Assembly (NCBI GenBank): GCA_942491535.1
Contig: CALOBV010000024.1
Coordinates: forward strand, 248,001 to 312,000
Direction: 5' to 3'
Origin: JAUVKT01 sp942491535
Lineage (GTDB): Bacteria > Bacteroidota > Bacteroidia > Bacteroidales > VadinHA17
DNA length: 64,000 nt
The position numbers and the translations under genes were made by a program. The first letter of the stretch is position 1, and each line of letters starts with the position of its first letter. Below are positions 1 through 7,720 of the stretch, in pieces. Under the pieces are notes generated by a model. The model searched no databases. It saw nothing but the letters and a program-made list of their open reading frames with translations, and had not been told where the DNA came from.

Positions 1-386
1 AACAAATTAGTCTGAAGAACAGGCTTGCAGTAAGTATTCCTCTATTTATTGTAGGATTTATATTAACTTTTCTGATGAAGGATGAATTTGGCCGGGTATG
101 GAAATTTGTCGGGATCTCGAATCAATCACTGGCCACAATTGTTTTGTGGACTGCAGCAATGTATATGGCTATTAAGGGTAAGAGCCACTGGTTCCTTTCA
201 ATCCCTGCAACCTTCCTTACTGTTGTCTGCATATCTTATATCCTTGTAGCGCCAAACAGTGGAGCCGGTCTAAACCTGGCACCTGATATGGGCTATATTA
301 TTGGCTCTTTATCAGGACTGGGAGCACTGGCTTTCTTCCTCCTTTCTGTCAGAAAAAGGTCAAAAGAAACCACTCAAACCACTTAA
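1..386 (+). CDS. cstA: Carbon starvation protein CstA family transporter, C-terminal part
   Basis: The gene begins left of the window; its frame is open from base 3 and ends at TAA 384-386, giving the last 127 residues. It reads as the end of a CstA-type inner-membrane transporter: the stretch FVGISNQSLATIVLWTAA matches the conserved F.W.NQ.LA block of the family, followed by helices HWFLSIPATFLTVV and YIIGSLSGLGALAFFLL and a basic cytoplasmic tail. Known CstA/BtsT proteins import peptides or pyruvate during starvation. The last residues (TTQTT) and the stop codon are supplied by a 9-base tandem repeat. Confidence 0.88.
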   Translation, partial: QISLKNRLAVSIPLFIVGFILTFLMKDEFGRVWKFVGISNQSLATIVLWTAAMYMAIKGKSHWFLSIPATFLTVVCISYILVAPNSGAGLNLAPDMGYIIGSLSGLGALAFFLLSVRKRSKETTQTT

Positions 387-451
387 ACCACTTAAACCAC
401 TCAAACCACTTAAACCACTTAAACCACTCAAACCACTCAAACCACTTAAAC
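367..451. repeat. 9-bp tandem repeat at the end of cstA
   Basis: Nine full copies of AAACCACTY (Y = C or T at the last base) followed by a partial copy. Copies 1 and 2 lie inside cstA. In the cstA frame each unit reads ACC ACT CAA when the variable base is C and ACC ACT TAA when it is T, so the variable base decides between Thr-Thr-Gln and stop. Confidence 0.95.
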
Positions 452-453
452 AA

Positions 454-481
454 AAAGAGGTAACCATCTGGCCACCTCTTT
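454..481. terminator. Probable cstA/groL bidirectional terminator
   Basis: AAAGAGGT (454-461) pairs with ACCTCTTT (474-481) around a 12-base loop, between the end of cstA and the end of convergent groL. There is no long T run, so termination strength is uncertain. Confidence 0.5.
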
Positions 482-522
482 CCTATTCGTGAAATTAGTC
501 TTTAATTCGTGTAAATCTCTTT

Positions 523-2154
523 TTACATCATTCCTGGCATTCCGCCGCCACCCATAGGAGGCATTGGAGGCTCATCTTCTTTAATATCAATAACAACTGC
601 TTCTGTTGTCAGGAACATACCTGCTATTGAAGCTGCATTCTCAAGAGCAATTCTTGTTACTTTTGCCGGATCAATTACTCCAGATTCATAAAGATTCTCA
701 TACTTGTCTATCCTGGCATTATATCCAAAATCGCCTTTACCCTCTTTTACAGCCTGAACAACAACGGCTCCTTCTTTACCAGAGTTTATTACGATCTGAC
801 GGAGAGGTTCTTCAATAGCTCTCTTGACAATCTCAATTCCTGTATTCTGGTCTTCGTTATCTCCTTTTGCTTTATTAAGTGCTTCGATAGCACGGATATA
901 GGCTACGCCTCCACCGGGTACTATTCCTTCTTCTATTGCAGCTCTTGTTGCGCTTAATGCATCATCAACACGGTCTTTCTTTTCCTTCATCTCAACTTCT
1001 GAAGCTGCTCCGATATAGAGTACTGCTACTCCACCGGCCAATTTTGCCAGACGTTCCTGAAGTTTCTCCTTATCATAATCTGATGTAGTTGACTCTATTT
1101 GCTTCTTAATCTGGCCAACTCTTGATGCAATAGCATCGCTATCACCCGCTCCGTTAACTAAAGTTGTGTTCTCCTTATCAACAGTAATTTTCTCAGCCTG
1201 TCCGAGCATCTCAATTGTGGCATGCTCAAGTTTAAGTCCTTTTTCTTCCGAGACTACAGTACCACCTGTAAGTATTGCTAAATCTTCCAGCATTTCTTTT
1301 CTTCTGTCGCCGAATCCCGGAGCTTTTACTGCACAAACTTTAAGAGAACCACGCAGCCTGTTAACAACCAGTGTTGCAAGAGCCTCACCTTCTACATCTT
1401 CTGCGATAATCATTAAGGGTCTTCCGTTCTGAGCAGTAGCTTCAAGAATAGGAAGAAGATCTTTCATTGTTGATATTTTCTTATCGTGGATAAGAACATA
1501 AGGATTTTCCAGGTCGGCCTCCATTTTATCTGCATCAGTAACAAAATAAGGAGATATATAGCCCCGATCAAACTGCATTCCTTCAACAACCTCAACAGTT
1601 GTCTCTGTTCCTTTTGCTTCCTCAACAGTAATAACACCCTCCTTCTTAACCTTAGCCATCGCTTCAGCAATAAGTTTGCCGATTTCATCATCATTATTAG
1701 CAGAGATGCGGGCAACCTGCTCTATCTTTTCAAGATCATCACCAACAACCTGGGCCTGATCAGCGATAGACTTAACAACAAGTTCAACTGCTTTATCGAT
1801 TCCCCTCTTTAATTCCATTGGATTCGCTCCTGCAGTTACATTCTTCAACCCTACATTAATTATTGCCTGTGCAAGCAGGGTAGCGGTAGTTGTACCATCG
1901 CCGGCATCATCTCCGGTTTTGGATGCTACTTCTTTCACCATCTGGGCGCCCAGGTTATGGTATCCGTCGCTAAGCTCTATTTCCTTAGCTACAGTTACAC
2001 CATCTTTGGTGATCTGTGGTGCACCAAACTTTTTCTCCAGTACAACATTACGACCTCTTGGTCCCAGTGTAACTTTTACTGTATCAGCAAGCTGATCAAC
2101 ACCTTCTTTAAGAAGATTACGAGCTTCGATATCAAATTTGATTTCTTTTGCCAT
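523..2154 (-). CDS. groL: 60 kDa chaperonin GroEL
   Basis: A 543-residue Hsp60 chaperonin that forms the double-ring ATP-driven folding chamber in the cytoplasm, capped by the GroES product of the adjacent gene. Visible signatures are the MAKEIKF start, VTLGPRGRNVVL, the nucleotide-binding GDGTTTAT segment, the AATVEEGIVPGGG-type block (here AAIEEGIVPGGG) and the Gly-Met-rich tail GGGGMPGMM. The frame is open 17 codons further upstream, but family alignment puts the start at MAKEI (2152-2154). It lies 28 bases downstream of groS, so the two form the standard groESL operon. Confidence 0.99.
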   Translation of the reverse strand: MAKEIKFDIEARNLLKEGVDQLADTVKVTLGPRGRNVVLEKKFGAPQITKDGVTVAKEIELSDGYHNLGAQMVKEVASKTGDDAGDGTTTATLLAQAIINVGLKNVTAGANPMELKRGIDKAVELVVKSIADQAQVVGDDLEKIEQVARISANNDDEIGKLIAEAMAKVKKEGVITVEEAKGTETTVEVVEGMQFDRGYISPYFVTDADKMEADLENPYVLIHDKKISTMKDLLPILEATAQNGRPLMIIAEDVEGEALATLVVNRLRGSLKVCAVKAPGFGDRRKEMLEDLAILTGGTVVSEEKGLKLEHATIEMLGQAEKITVDKENTTLVNGAGDSDAIASRVGQIKKQIESTTSDYDKEKLQERLAKLAGGVAVLYIGAASEVEMKEKKDRVDDALSATRAAIEEGIVPGGGVAYIRAIEALNKAKGDNEDQNTGIEIVKRAIEEPLRQIVINSGKEGAVVVQAVKEGKGDFGYNARIDKYENLYESGVIDPAKVTRIALENAASIAGMFLTTEAVVIDIKEDEPPMPPMGGGGMPGMM

Positions 2155-2182
2155 ATTATAAAATTTTAAATTGTTATCAGGT

Positions 2183-2461
2183 TTACATAATAAAAAGAAT
2201 ATCACTCTGAGACATCAGAAGATAATCTACACCATTAATTGTGAGCTCTTGTCCGCCATACTTACCGAATAGAACAACATCTCCTGCTTTTACCTCCATC
2301 TTTTCGTCTTTCTTACTCTCACCAACAAGAAGTACTGTTCCCTGCTGTGGCTTTTCTTTGGCACTGTCTGGAATAATAATTCCACTCTGTGTTTTTTCTT
2401 CTGCCTCTGCTGGTTGAACAAGAACTTTACCAGCGAGTATTTTTCCTTTTAAATCTGCCAT
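2183..2461 (-). CDS. groS: 10 kDa co-chaperonin GroES
   Basis: A 92-residue co-chaperonin that caps the GroEL ring. The family pattern is clear: an N-terminal GKVLVQP strand, the mobile-loop region EEKTQSGIIIPDSAKEKPQQG with the IIIP contact to GroEL, then VLFGKYGGQELTINGVDYLLM and the DILFIM end. It is the first gene of the groESL operon. No CIRCE element (TTAGCACTC-N9-GAGTGCTAA) is present upstream, so control is not of the HrcA type that can be recognised by eye. Confidence 0.99.
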   Translation of the reverse strand: MADLKGKILAGKVLVQPAEAEEKTQSGIIIPDSAKEKPQQGTVLLVGESKKDEKMEVKAGDVVLFGKYGGQELTINGVDYLLMSQSDILFIM

Positions 2462-2505
2462 CTCTATTTATTAGTTATTAGGTTAAACATTTATTTACCG
2501 ACATC

Positions 2506-2553
2506 CCCTATTTAACACATTTTATGCCAAATGGAAATATTACTTAAATAGGG
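2506..2553. promoter_or_regulatory. Inverted repeat upstream of groS
   Basis: CCCTATTTAA (2506-2515) and TTAAATAGGG (2544-2553) are perfect 10-base inverted arms separated by 28 bases, in the 170-base gap between secG and groS. The spacing is too wide for a compact hairpin and fits a two-site operator better. On the minus strand a TCCATTTG element, one base pair step from the TAnnTTTG consensus, lies between the arms. Function is inferred. Confidence 0.4.
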
Positions 2554-2573
2554 TAACAAGTTGACATTTTTGC

Positions 2574-2606
2574 AAAAAAAAATGTCAGTTTGATGACAAA
2601 CTGACA
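2574..2606 (-). terminator. Rho-independent terminator after secG
   Basis: Read on the minus strand, TGTCAGTTTG pairs perfectly with CAAACTGACA across a 4-base loop and is followed by a run of nine T. It lies 25 bases after the secG stop, separating the secG operon from groESL. Confidence 0.9.
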
Positions 2607-2630
2607 CTCTAAATATCTTTTTTATTATTA

Positions 2631-2981
2631 CTACTGTCCACCCTCAGTACCCGGATCCTGATTAGGAATTGCTGTTGGCAATGTTGGTATTGCACTAGGA
2701 TCGACTGCATTCTGGATCTGTTCCTGAATTCTTGATTGCTGCTCTTCTCCTGAACGAGGAATTGTTGCTGTAGCCGCAACACTTAATACAAGTATAACAA
2801 CTGCGAGTGTCCAGGTCGCTTTCTCCAGGAAATCTGCAGTTTTACGTACACCCATAGTCTGACCTGTTGATGTAAAATTAGCAGCCAGACCGCCCCCTTT
2901 TGAATTTTGTACAAGTACAATAAGTATCTGCAGGAAGCAGGCCACTATTATTAAGACCGATACAAATATATAAATTCCCAT
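2631..2981 (-). CDS. secG: Protein-export membrane protein SecG
   Basis: A 116-residue subunit of the SecYEG translocon. It has two membrane helices (about residues 3-23 and 56-75) flanking the conserved LVQNSKGGGLAA segment and the TADFLEKATW motif. The tail is a Gln/Pro-rich cytoplasmic extension typical of Bacteroidota SecG. It follows the TPR-like gene by 10 bases and ends the lptE operon, with a strong terminator downstream. Confidence 0.96.
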   Translation of the reverse strand: MGIYIFVSVLIIVACFLQILIVLVQNSKGGGLAANFTSTGQTMGVRKTADFLEKATWTLAVVILVLSVAATATIPRSGEEQQSRIQEQIQNAVDPSAIPTLPTAIPNQDPGTEGGQ

Positions 2982-2991
2982 TCTGTGTTAA

Positions 2992-3807
2992 TTATGACAT
3001 TAATTCTTTAATCTTCTCAATTTGAGTCGCAAAGTAACTACTTTTTTCCGGAAATTTCAAACTTAATTTTTCATAAATCAGAATAGCTCTGGTATAGAAC
3101 TTCTGATTAATATAAATCTTAGCCAGTGTCTCTGTAATTAGCCCCGGGTTTTTATCTTCTACCTTCTCGGCAATATCTTCGATTGGAGCATCCATCTTCT
3201 CCCTGTCGGGCTTAATCCTGGGGTTCGATTCAATAAACCTGTCAACAAGCTCATCGGCTGAGCTGGCTTTTTCTTCTTGTGATTCAATACCGGGATAGTC
3301 AAGGTCGAGCAGGTCCTGCTCCTTCCCCATATCACTAATATCCCCTTCTCCCTTCTCCGTAGCTTTAGCGAAGGAGGAATCATTAAAGTCTGCAACAATA
3401 TCTTCATCTTCATCAAGAAGTAATATTTCGTTTTCGTCGTTTGAAGATTGTTCGAGTTCGGCAAGCCTTGATTCAATCTGCTCAACCAGTTCTGCCCTGG
3501 ATCGAAGACCGTGCTCGTCTGCTTTGGATGAAGGACTTACCTCTTCACTCAGCGGGTCTTTATCGGCCCTGCTGTCAGATTCCTTCAGTATGTAATATAG
3601 AACCTCCCTGTTAGCTACAAAGACTGCATTTTTTTTAAGAGATTCTTCAAATGTTACACTATCGGCAGAATATTTAGCATCCAGAAGAAGAGTATATACC
3701 GACTGAAACCATGGATAAAGGGATATAATTTCGTTCAGCTCGGAGCTATCCTTACTGGCCGTCCAACTATGGTTTTTAACCATCTCTATGAGCTCGCTTC
3801 TGTTCAT
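2992..3807 (-). CDS. TPR-like conserved protein of the lptE-secG operon
   Basis: A 271-residue protein of unknown function. The N-terminal 90 residues (MNRSELIEMVKNHSW..., a YPWFQSVYTLLLDAKY segment) look helical, the middle is acidic and low in complexity, and the C-terminal 50 residues (AKIYINQKFYTRAILIYEKLSLKFPEK is the core, two helices) resemble a tetratricopeptide unit. The upstream frame stays open for 28 codons, but the start at 3807 sits one base after the lptE stop, implying coupled translation. The acidic middle contains SSFAKATEKGEG, encoded by a semi-palindromic DNA segment (3351-3377) that looks inserted. No enzyme motif was seen; the gene between lptE and secG is a recurrent Bacteroidota arrangement. 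Confidence 0.8.
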   Translation of the reverse strand: MNRSELIEMVKNHSWTASKDSSELNEIISLYPWFQSVYTLLLDAKYSADSVTFEESLKKNAVFVANREVLYYILKESDSRADKDPLSEEVSPSSKADEHGLRSRAELVEQIESRLAELEQSSNDENEILLLDEDEDIVADFNDSSFAKATEKGEGDISDMGKEQDLLDLDYPGIESQEEKASSADELVDRFIESNPRIKPDREKMDAPIEDIAEKVEDKNPGLITETLAKIYINQKFYTRAILIYEKLSLKFPEKSSYFATQIEKIKELMS

Positions 3808-3808
3808 T

Positions 3809-4357
3809 TTACCAGTTAACGAATGCCTTATTAAAGATGTCCTCGATAAGTTCTTCCACAATATCCTCAGATAGCTCCTGCTCAACCGCACTTAATTCGA
3901 GTGAGCTATCGTAGTCGGAATATCTGGAAAAACTCTGCTCAAAACTAAAATCCGGTTCAACCGAATTAGTAAACTTAACCCTTACCGTAATTGTAAACCT
4001 GTTCATTGCAGCCTGAGCATCACCTGAAACGGTTAATGGCCTGGTTTGGTAATCTGTAATTTCTCCTTCAAAGTTTACATCACCGATATCATTAATAAAC
4101 TCCAGGTTTGTCTGAGCCCGGCATTTATCTTGTAATTCATCAGTTATATACTGTCCCAGTCCGGGTTGTACAAGATTAGCCCTGTTCTGAAAATATTGTA
4201 TACTTATAGTTTTAACATTTGCTGAGATACTTGCCCCTGAGAAAGAATATTTAATTTTGCATCCACTAAAAATAATGGCCAATAAGAAAATAAAGACCGG
4301 AAAAATGGCCGGTCTGATCCTAATGAGAAATGATCTTGTCTTATAAATCAATTCCAT
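3809..4357 (-). CDS. lptE: LPS-assembly lipoprotein, LptE family
   Basis: A 182-residue predicted outer-membrane lipoprotein. After a short basic stretch comes a hydrophobic signal (IFPVFIFLLAIIFSGC) whose Cys fits a lipobox. Downstream the KYSFSGASIS, IQYFQNRA and PGLGQYITDELQDKC segments match the Bacteroidota LptE-like family, which works with LptD in inserting lipopolysaccharide. The start at MELIYK overlaps the 3' end of the sigma-54 activator gene by 17 bases; longer upstream frame is coding for that gene. Supports a shared transcript: activator, lptE, TPR protein, secG. Confidence 0.88.
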   Translation of the reverse strand: MELIYKTRSFLIRIRPAIFPVFIFLLAIIFSGCKIKYSFSGASISANVKTISIQYFQNRANLVQPGLGQYITDELQDKCRAQTNLEFINDIGDVNFEGEITDYQTRPLTVSGDAQAAMNRFTITVRVKFTNSVEPDFSFEQSFSRYSDYDSSLELSAVEQELSEDIVEELIEDIFNKAFVNW

Positions 4358-5606
4358 ATTCCTTAATCTTTCTGTAAAGTGTTCTTTCGGATATCCCAAG
4401 TTCATCTGCCGCAAGTTTTCGTTTGCCTGCATATTTTCCAAGCGCTTTCTTAATAAGCTCAATCTCTTTATCTACAAGCGAAAGCGACTCCTCTATTATT
4501 TCCTCAGTATCCTGAATATTCTCATCCACGGATGGGTGAGGTATTGTAACAGGAGGCCTGGTGTGAGCAAGTTCAGTTGTCTCAGCCCTATCTGACTCTT
4601 TGTAAAGTCTCCTTATTACATTTGAGTCTGCCTCCGACAGATTAAGGCCATCAGGATTATCCTGGAGCATACCCAATACCAGTTTCTTAAGGTCGCTCAT
4701 ATCCTTTTTCATATCAAAAAGAATCTTATACAGTATTTCGCGCTCGGAAGAAAATGATTCTCCTCCCTGCCTGTCTCTGATAACAGCCGGTAATTTTGCC
4801 GAGGAATAATCCGGAAGGTAGGTCTTTAGTATCTCCGAATCTATCTCACGTGAGCCTTCAATAATAGATATTTGCTCTGTAATATTCTTAAGCTGTCTTA
4901 CATTTCCGGGCCAGCTATAGTCTATCAGTACATCTCTTGCATCATCGGTAAGTTTAACCGAAGGCATTCTGTATTTCTCGGCAAAGTCAGCAGCAAATTT
5001 CCTAAAAAGTAATAATATATCCTCACCCCTCTTTCTGAGTGCAGGTATAGCAACAGGTACGGTGTTAAGCCTGTAAAAAAGATCCTCGCGAAACTTACCA
5101 TCCTGTATTGCTTTTAGAATATCCACGTTGGTAGCAGCAATTACTCTAACATCGGATTTTTGCATTCTGGACGATCCTACTTTAATAAATTCTCCCGTTT
5201 CAAGCACCCTTAAGAGGCGAACCTGGGTTGAAAGAGGTAATTCAGCCACCTCATCAAGGAATATTGTTCCACCGTTTGCACCTTCGAAATATCCCTTACG
5301 GTTGTCTGTGGCTCCTGTAAAAGATCCCTTCTCGTGTCCAAAAAGTTCAGAATCTATGGTTCCTTCAGGAATAGCACCACAATTAACCGCAATATACTGT
5401 CCGTGTTTCCTGGAGCTATGGCTGTGAATAATTTTAGGGAAGATTTCTTTTCCTGTTCCACTTTCGCCTGTTATCAGAACAGACAGGTCTGTTGGTGCTA
5501 CCTGAATGGCTATATCAATTGCTCTGTTAAGACCAATATTGTTGCCAATAATCCCAAATCTTTGCTTTATGCTCTGTAGTTCTTTCATAGGACCTTTATC
5601 ATCCAT
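4341..5606 (-). CDS. Sigma-54-dependent transcriptional activator without receiver domain
   Basis: A 421-residue AAA+ enhancer-binding protein that would remodel sigma-54 RNA polymerase. Motifs: Walker A GESGTGKE (about residues 47-54), the sigma-54 contact loop as GSFTGA (family GAFTGA, so Ala to Ser), Walker B TIFLDEVAELP, arginine-finger region LFYRLNTVPVAIPALRKR, and a C-terminal Fis-type helix-turn-helix (RKLAADELGISERTLYRKI). There is no N-terminal receiver, GAF or PAS domain, so its activity must be controlled in trans. A start at M7 (5588) is equally possible. It heads the lptE-secG cluster, as in other Bacteroidales. Confidence 0.95.
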   Translation of the reverse strand: MDDKGPMKELQSIKQRFGIIGNNIGLNRAIDIAIQVAPTDLSVLITGESGTGKEIFPKIIHSHSSRKHGQYIAVNCGAIPEGTIDSELFGHEKGSFTGATDNRKGYFEGANGGTIFLDEVAELPLSTQVRLLRVLETGEFIKVGSSRMQKSDVRVIAATNVDILKAIQDGKFREDLFYRLNTVPVAIPALRKRGEDILLLFRKFAADFAEKYRMPSVKLTDDARDVLIDYSWPGNVRQLKNITEQISIIEGSREIDSEILKTYLPDYSSAKLPAVIRDRQGGESFSSEREILYKILFDMKKDMSDLKKLVLGMLQDNPDGLNLSEADSNVIRRLYKESDRAETTELAHTRPPVTIPHPSVDENIQDTEEIIEESLSLVDKEIELIKKALGKYAGKRKLAADELGISERTLYRKIKEYGIDL

Positions 5607-5678
5607 GCGAAATTAATCTTTTTTAAAGACTTAGAAAAATCCATTTTTTGTAAATTCGCTGATATAAAATACAGCTAT

Positions 5679-6443
5679 ATGAAAGTACTCGGGATAATAC
5701 CGGCCAGGTTTGATTCATTACGATTTCCAGGGAAACCTCTGGCGATGATAGATAATAAACCCTTGATAAGGCTGGTATACGACCAGGCTTCATTGGTACT
5801 GGATAATCTATATGTCGCAACTGATGACAGCAGGATAGAAAAGGTTGTATCTGATTTTGGAGGTAAAGTTATAATGACATCCCCTGCACATAAAAGCGGT
5901 ACCGACAGGTGTGCCGAGGCACTTAATTCAATACGAAGTACAGAAAAATACTCACCTGATATTGTAATTAACATACAGGGAGATGAGCCATTTATTAAAC
6001 CCCAGCAAATTAATCTATTAATAGAATCATTTATAGACAGTAAGGTGGAGATTTCAACGCTTATTAAAAAAATAGCCGGCGAAAAGGAGCTGAAAGATCC
6101 AAACATTCCTAAAGTAGTTATTTCTGAAAATGGTAACGCCTTATATTTCAGCAGGGCTGTAATTCCTTATATAAGAGACATATCTGATAAGAATTTAATT
6201 GAAACACATCAATTCTATAAACATATTGGGATATATGCTTACAGAGCTGATATTCTTGAAGAATTAAGTAAGCTCAAACCAACAAATCTTGAACTTGCAG
6301 AATCTCTTGAGCAGCTAAGATGGCTTCAATGGGGATACAAAATACGTACTTCTGTAAGTAAATGGGACAGTATCGGAATTGATACGCCTGAAGATCTTGA
6401 GAATGCTAAAGTTATGTTAAAGGGAGAACAAAACTCGCTATAA
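5679..6443 (+). CDS. kdsB: 3-deoxy-manno-octulosonate cytidylyltransferase
   Basis: A 254-residue enzyme that makes CMP-Kdo from CTP and Kdo for the lipopolysaccharide inner core. It shows the N-terminal nucleotide-binding IPARFDSLRFPGKPL, the VATDD metal-site segment, the INIQGDEPF motif, and the C-terminal SVSKWDSIGIDTPEDLE block. Length fits the family (about 250). It is divergent from the sigma-54 activator gene with a 72-base gap; no consensus promoter is obvious there. It belongs functionally with lpxA, lpxC-fabZ and lpxD further along the window. Confidence 0.97.
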   Translation: MKVLGIIPARFDSLRFPGKPLAMIDNKPLIRLVYDQASLVLDNLYVATDDSRIEKVVSDFGGKVIMTSPAHKSGTDRCAEALNSIRSTEKYSPDIVINIQGDEPFIKPQQINLLIESFIDSKVEISTLIKKIAGEKELKDPNIPKVVISENGNALYFSRAVIPYIRDISDKNLIETHQFYKHIGIYAYRADILEELSKLKPTNLELAESLEQLRWLQWGYKIRTSVSKWDSIGIDTPEDLENAKVMLKGEQNSL

Positions 6444-6499
6444 GTATCTTTTTGCACGATATTTGCGTATAAGGTTAAAGATGTAAACTGATATAGCCT

Positions 6500-6871
6500 A
6501 TGAGAATATTTTTACTCGCAATTTTTCTTGTACTTTCGACAGGCATTCTGAGTGCACAACAGGTTCAGGGGGTAACTTCTGGGTTGAACGGTGAGCAATC
6601 AGTGTTAGTTAAGGAAAAAGAGCCTGAAATAAAGATATTCCCCGTTCCCGTGCTTAATAGCCGATTTACAATTACCTCTGACATACCGTTTAAATTTGTC
6701 AGAATAACCAATATTATTGGTCAGGAAATAGCTCGTGAAAAGCTGGTCTTCCCGGTAAAAAGAAAAGAAATTGAATTACAGGGTAACGAAAAAGGAATCT
6801 ACCTTGTTACAATTGAACTCGAAGACAATCGAAAGATAGTCAGGAAAATACTGGTTGATTCGGGAAGATAA
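6500..6871 (+). CDS. Short secreted protein made of a T9SS type A-like sorting domain
   Basis: A 123-residue protein: a signal peptide (MRIFLLAIFLVLSTGILSAQ), a linker of about 28 residues, and from about residue 48 a domain of the type IX secretion C-terminal sorting kind (IFPVPVLNSRFTI, FVRITNIIGQEI, GIYLVTIELEDNRKIVRKILV). The NP-type motif is IFPVPVLN. Usually this domain is the tail of a large cargo protein; here there is no cargo domain. It follows kdsB by 56 bases and may share its transcript. The role is unknown. Confidence 0.75.
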   Translation: MRIFLLAIFLVLSTGILSAQQVQGVTSGLNGEQSVLVKEKEPEIKIFPVPVLNSRFTITSDIPFKFVRITNIIGQEIAREKLVFPVKRKEIELQGNEKGIYLVTIELEDNRKIVRKILVDSGR

Positions 6872-6953
6872 AGAGGCTAAGGACTAAGGACAAAAGACCA
6901 AAGGCGTAGGATAAAGCTACCCCATTACCCCAACACCCAAACACCCCAACACT
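6872..6953. repeat. Degenerate low-complexity intergenic words
   Basis: Between two convergent genes lies a run of near-repeats: CTAAGGACTAAGGACAAAAG-like words, then CCCCATTACCCCAACACCC-like words. The same vocabulary recurs in other gaps of this window (22475-22589, 25985-26057, 49080-49160). No hairpin terminator was seen. Confidence 0.5.
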
Positions 6954-7709
6954 TTATTCAATCTCCCTTCCTATTTTTACAGTAATTGATTCTGCTATAT
7001 CCAGGGCTGTAGTAAGAGTTGAGATATCTTCAAAAAGCTCTCCTGTTGCTCCCGAATGATGACTGTGACCGATTGGCCTCATCTGGACTTTATTACCTGA
7101 TAAGGCAGGATTAAGTACAGCTTCATATACCAGTGCAGGCTGACATGATAACTTATAGTACTCATCATCAGGGTAGAGATCATTGGTCCAGTATTCATTC
7201 CAGTCCCAGTTTTGATTTATTTCCAATAAGATTCTTACAGGTTGGTCGAGGGCTTTGTCAGTTTTTGAGGACATTTGAAAACTCGATATTGGTGTTTCGC
7301 CAGTGTAAGCATCGGGGATTGGATTATCAGGATCGGGCATATATAAACCGTCTGATGCCTTTATACCCCTTTTATGAGCCCAGTAAGGCAAAGTCTGGGG
7401 GTGTCTCCTTATCCCGGGATTCCACCTGTTATCATTTATCTCTCCAAACCTGAAAACTGAGGTTGCAACAGATTTCGGAACATAAAGTGTCTGGATATAA
7501 TTACCATCCATATCTTCAAGCCAGATTGCCATAAGAGGATAATAGAAACTTTCACCGCGCTCAAGATCGAGAGAGATCCACGGACCTTCTCCCGATTCAT
7601 TTACAGTAAAAACAAACTTCTCCTCTTCAATATTGCCATCTCCAGACGATTTGTTTATGGTACAGGAAGCAGTTATTATGGCCAGTATTATTATTGTAAA
7701 TTGTCTCAT
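6954..7709 (-). CDS. Predicted lipoprotein of unknown function, partner of the TonB receptor
   Basis: A 251-residue protein with a short signal and lipobox (ILAIITASC, Cys at residue 16). The body contains WISLDLERGE, MAIWLEDMDGNYIQTLYVPKS and a His-rich PIGHSHHSGATGELFEDIS near the end, which could bind metal. The WLEDMDGNYIQTL segment recalls DUF2271-type periplasmic proteins, but I cannot confirm that by eye. It starts 11 bases after the TonB receptor gene ends, so the two are almost certainly co-transcribed and may handle the same ligand. Confidence 0.7.
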   Translation of the reverse strand: MRQFTIIILAIITASCTINKSSGDGNIEEEKFVFTVNESGEGPWISLDLERGESFYYPLMAIWLEDMDGNYIQTLYVPKSVATSVFRFGEINDNRWNPGIRRHPQTLPYWAHKRGIKASDGLYMPDPDNPIPDAYTGETPISSFQMSSKTDKALDQPVRILLEINQNWDWNEYWTNDLYPDDEYYKLSCQPALVYEAVLNPALSGNKVQMRPIGHSHHSGATGELFEDISTLTTALDIAESITVKIGREIE

Positions 7710-7720
7710 CTCAATGTATA

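Noticed and set aside
301..492. Open frame encoding a LysProLeu repeat peptide
   Set aside because: It is the 9-bp tandem repeat read in another frame and overlaps cstA; no start signal or family match.
2462..2630. CIRCE/HrcA operator upstream of groES
   Set aside because: The TTAGCACTC-N9-GAGTGCTAA pattern is absent; only an unrelated wide inverted repeat was found.
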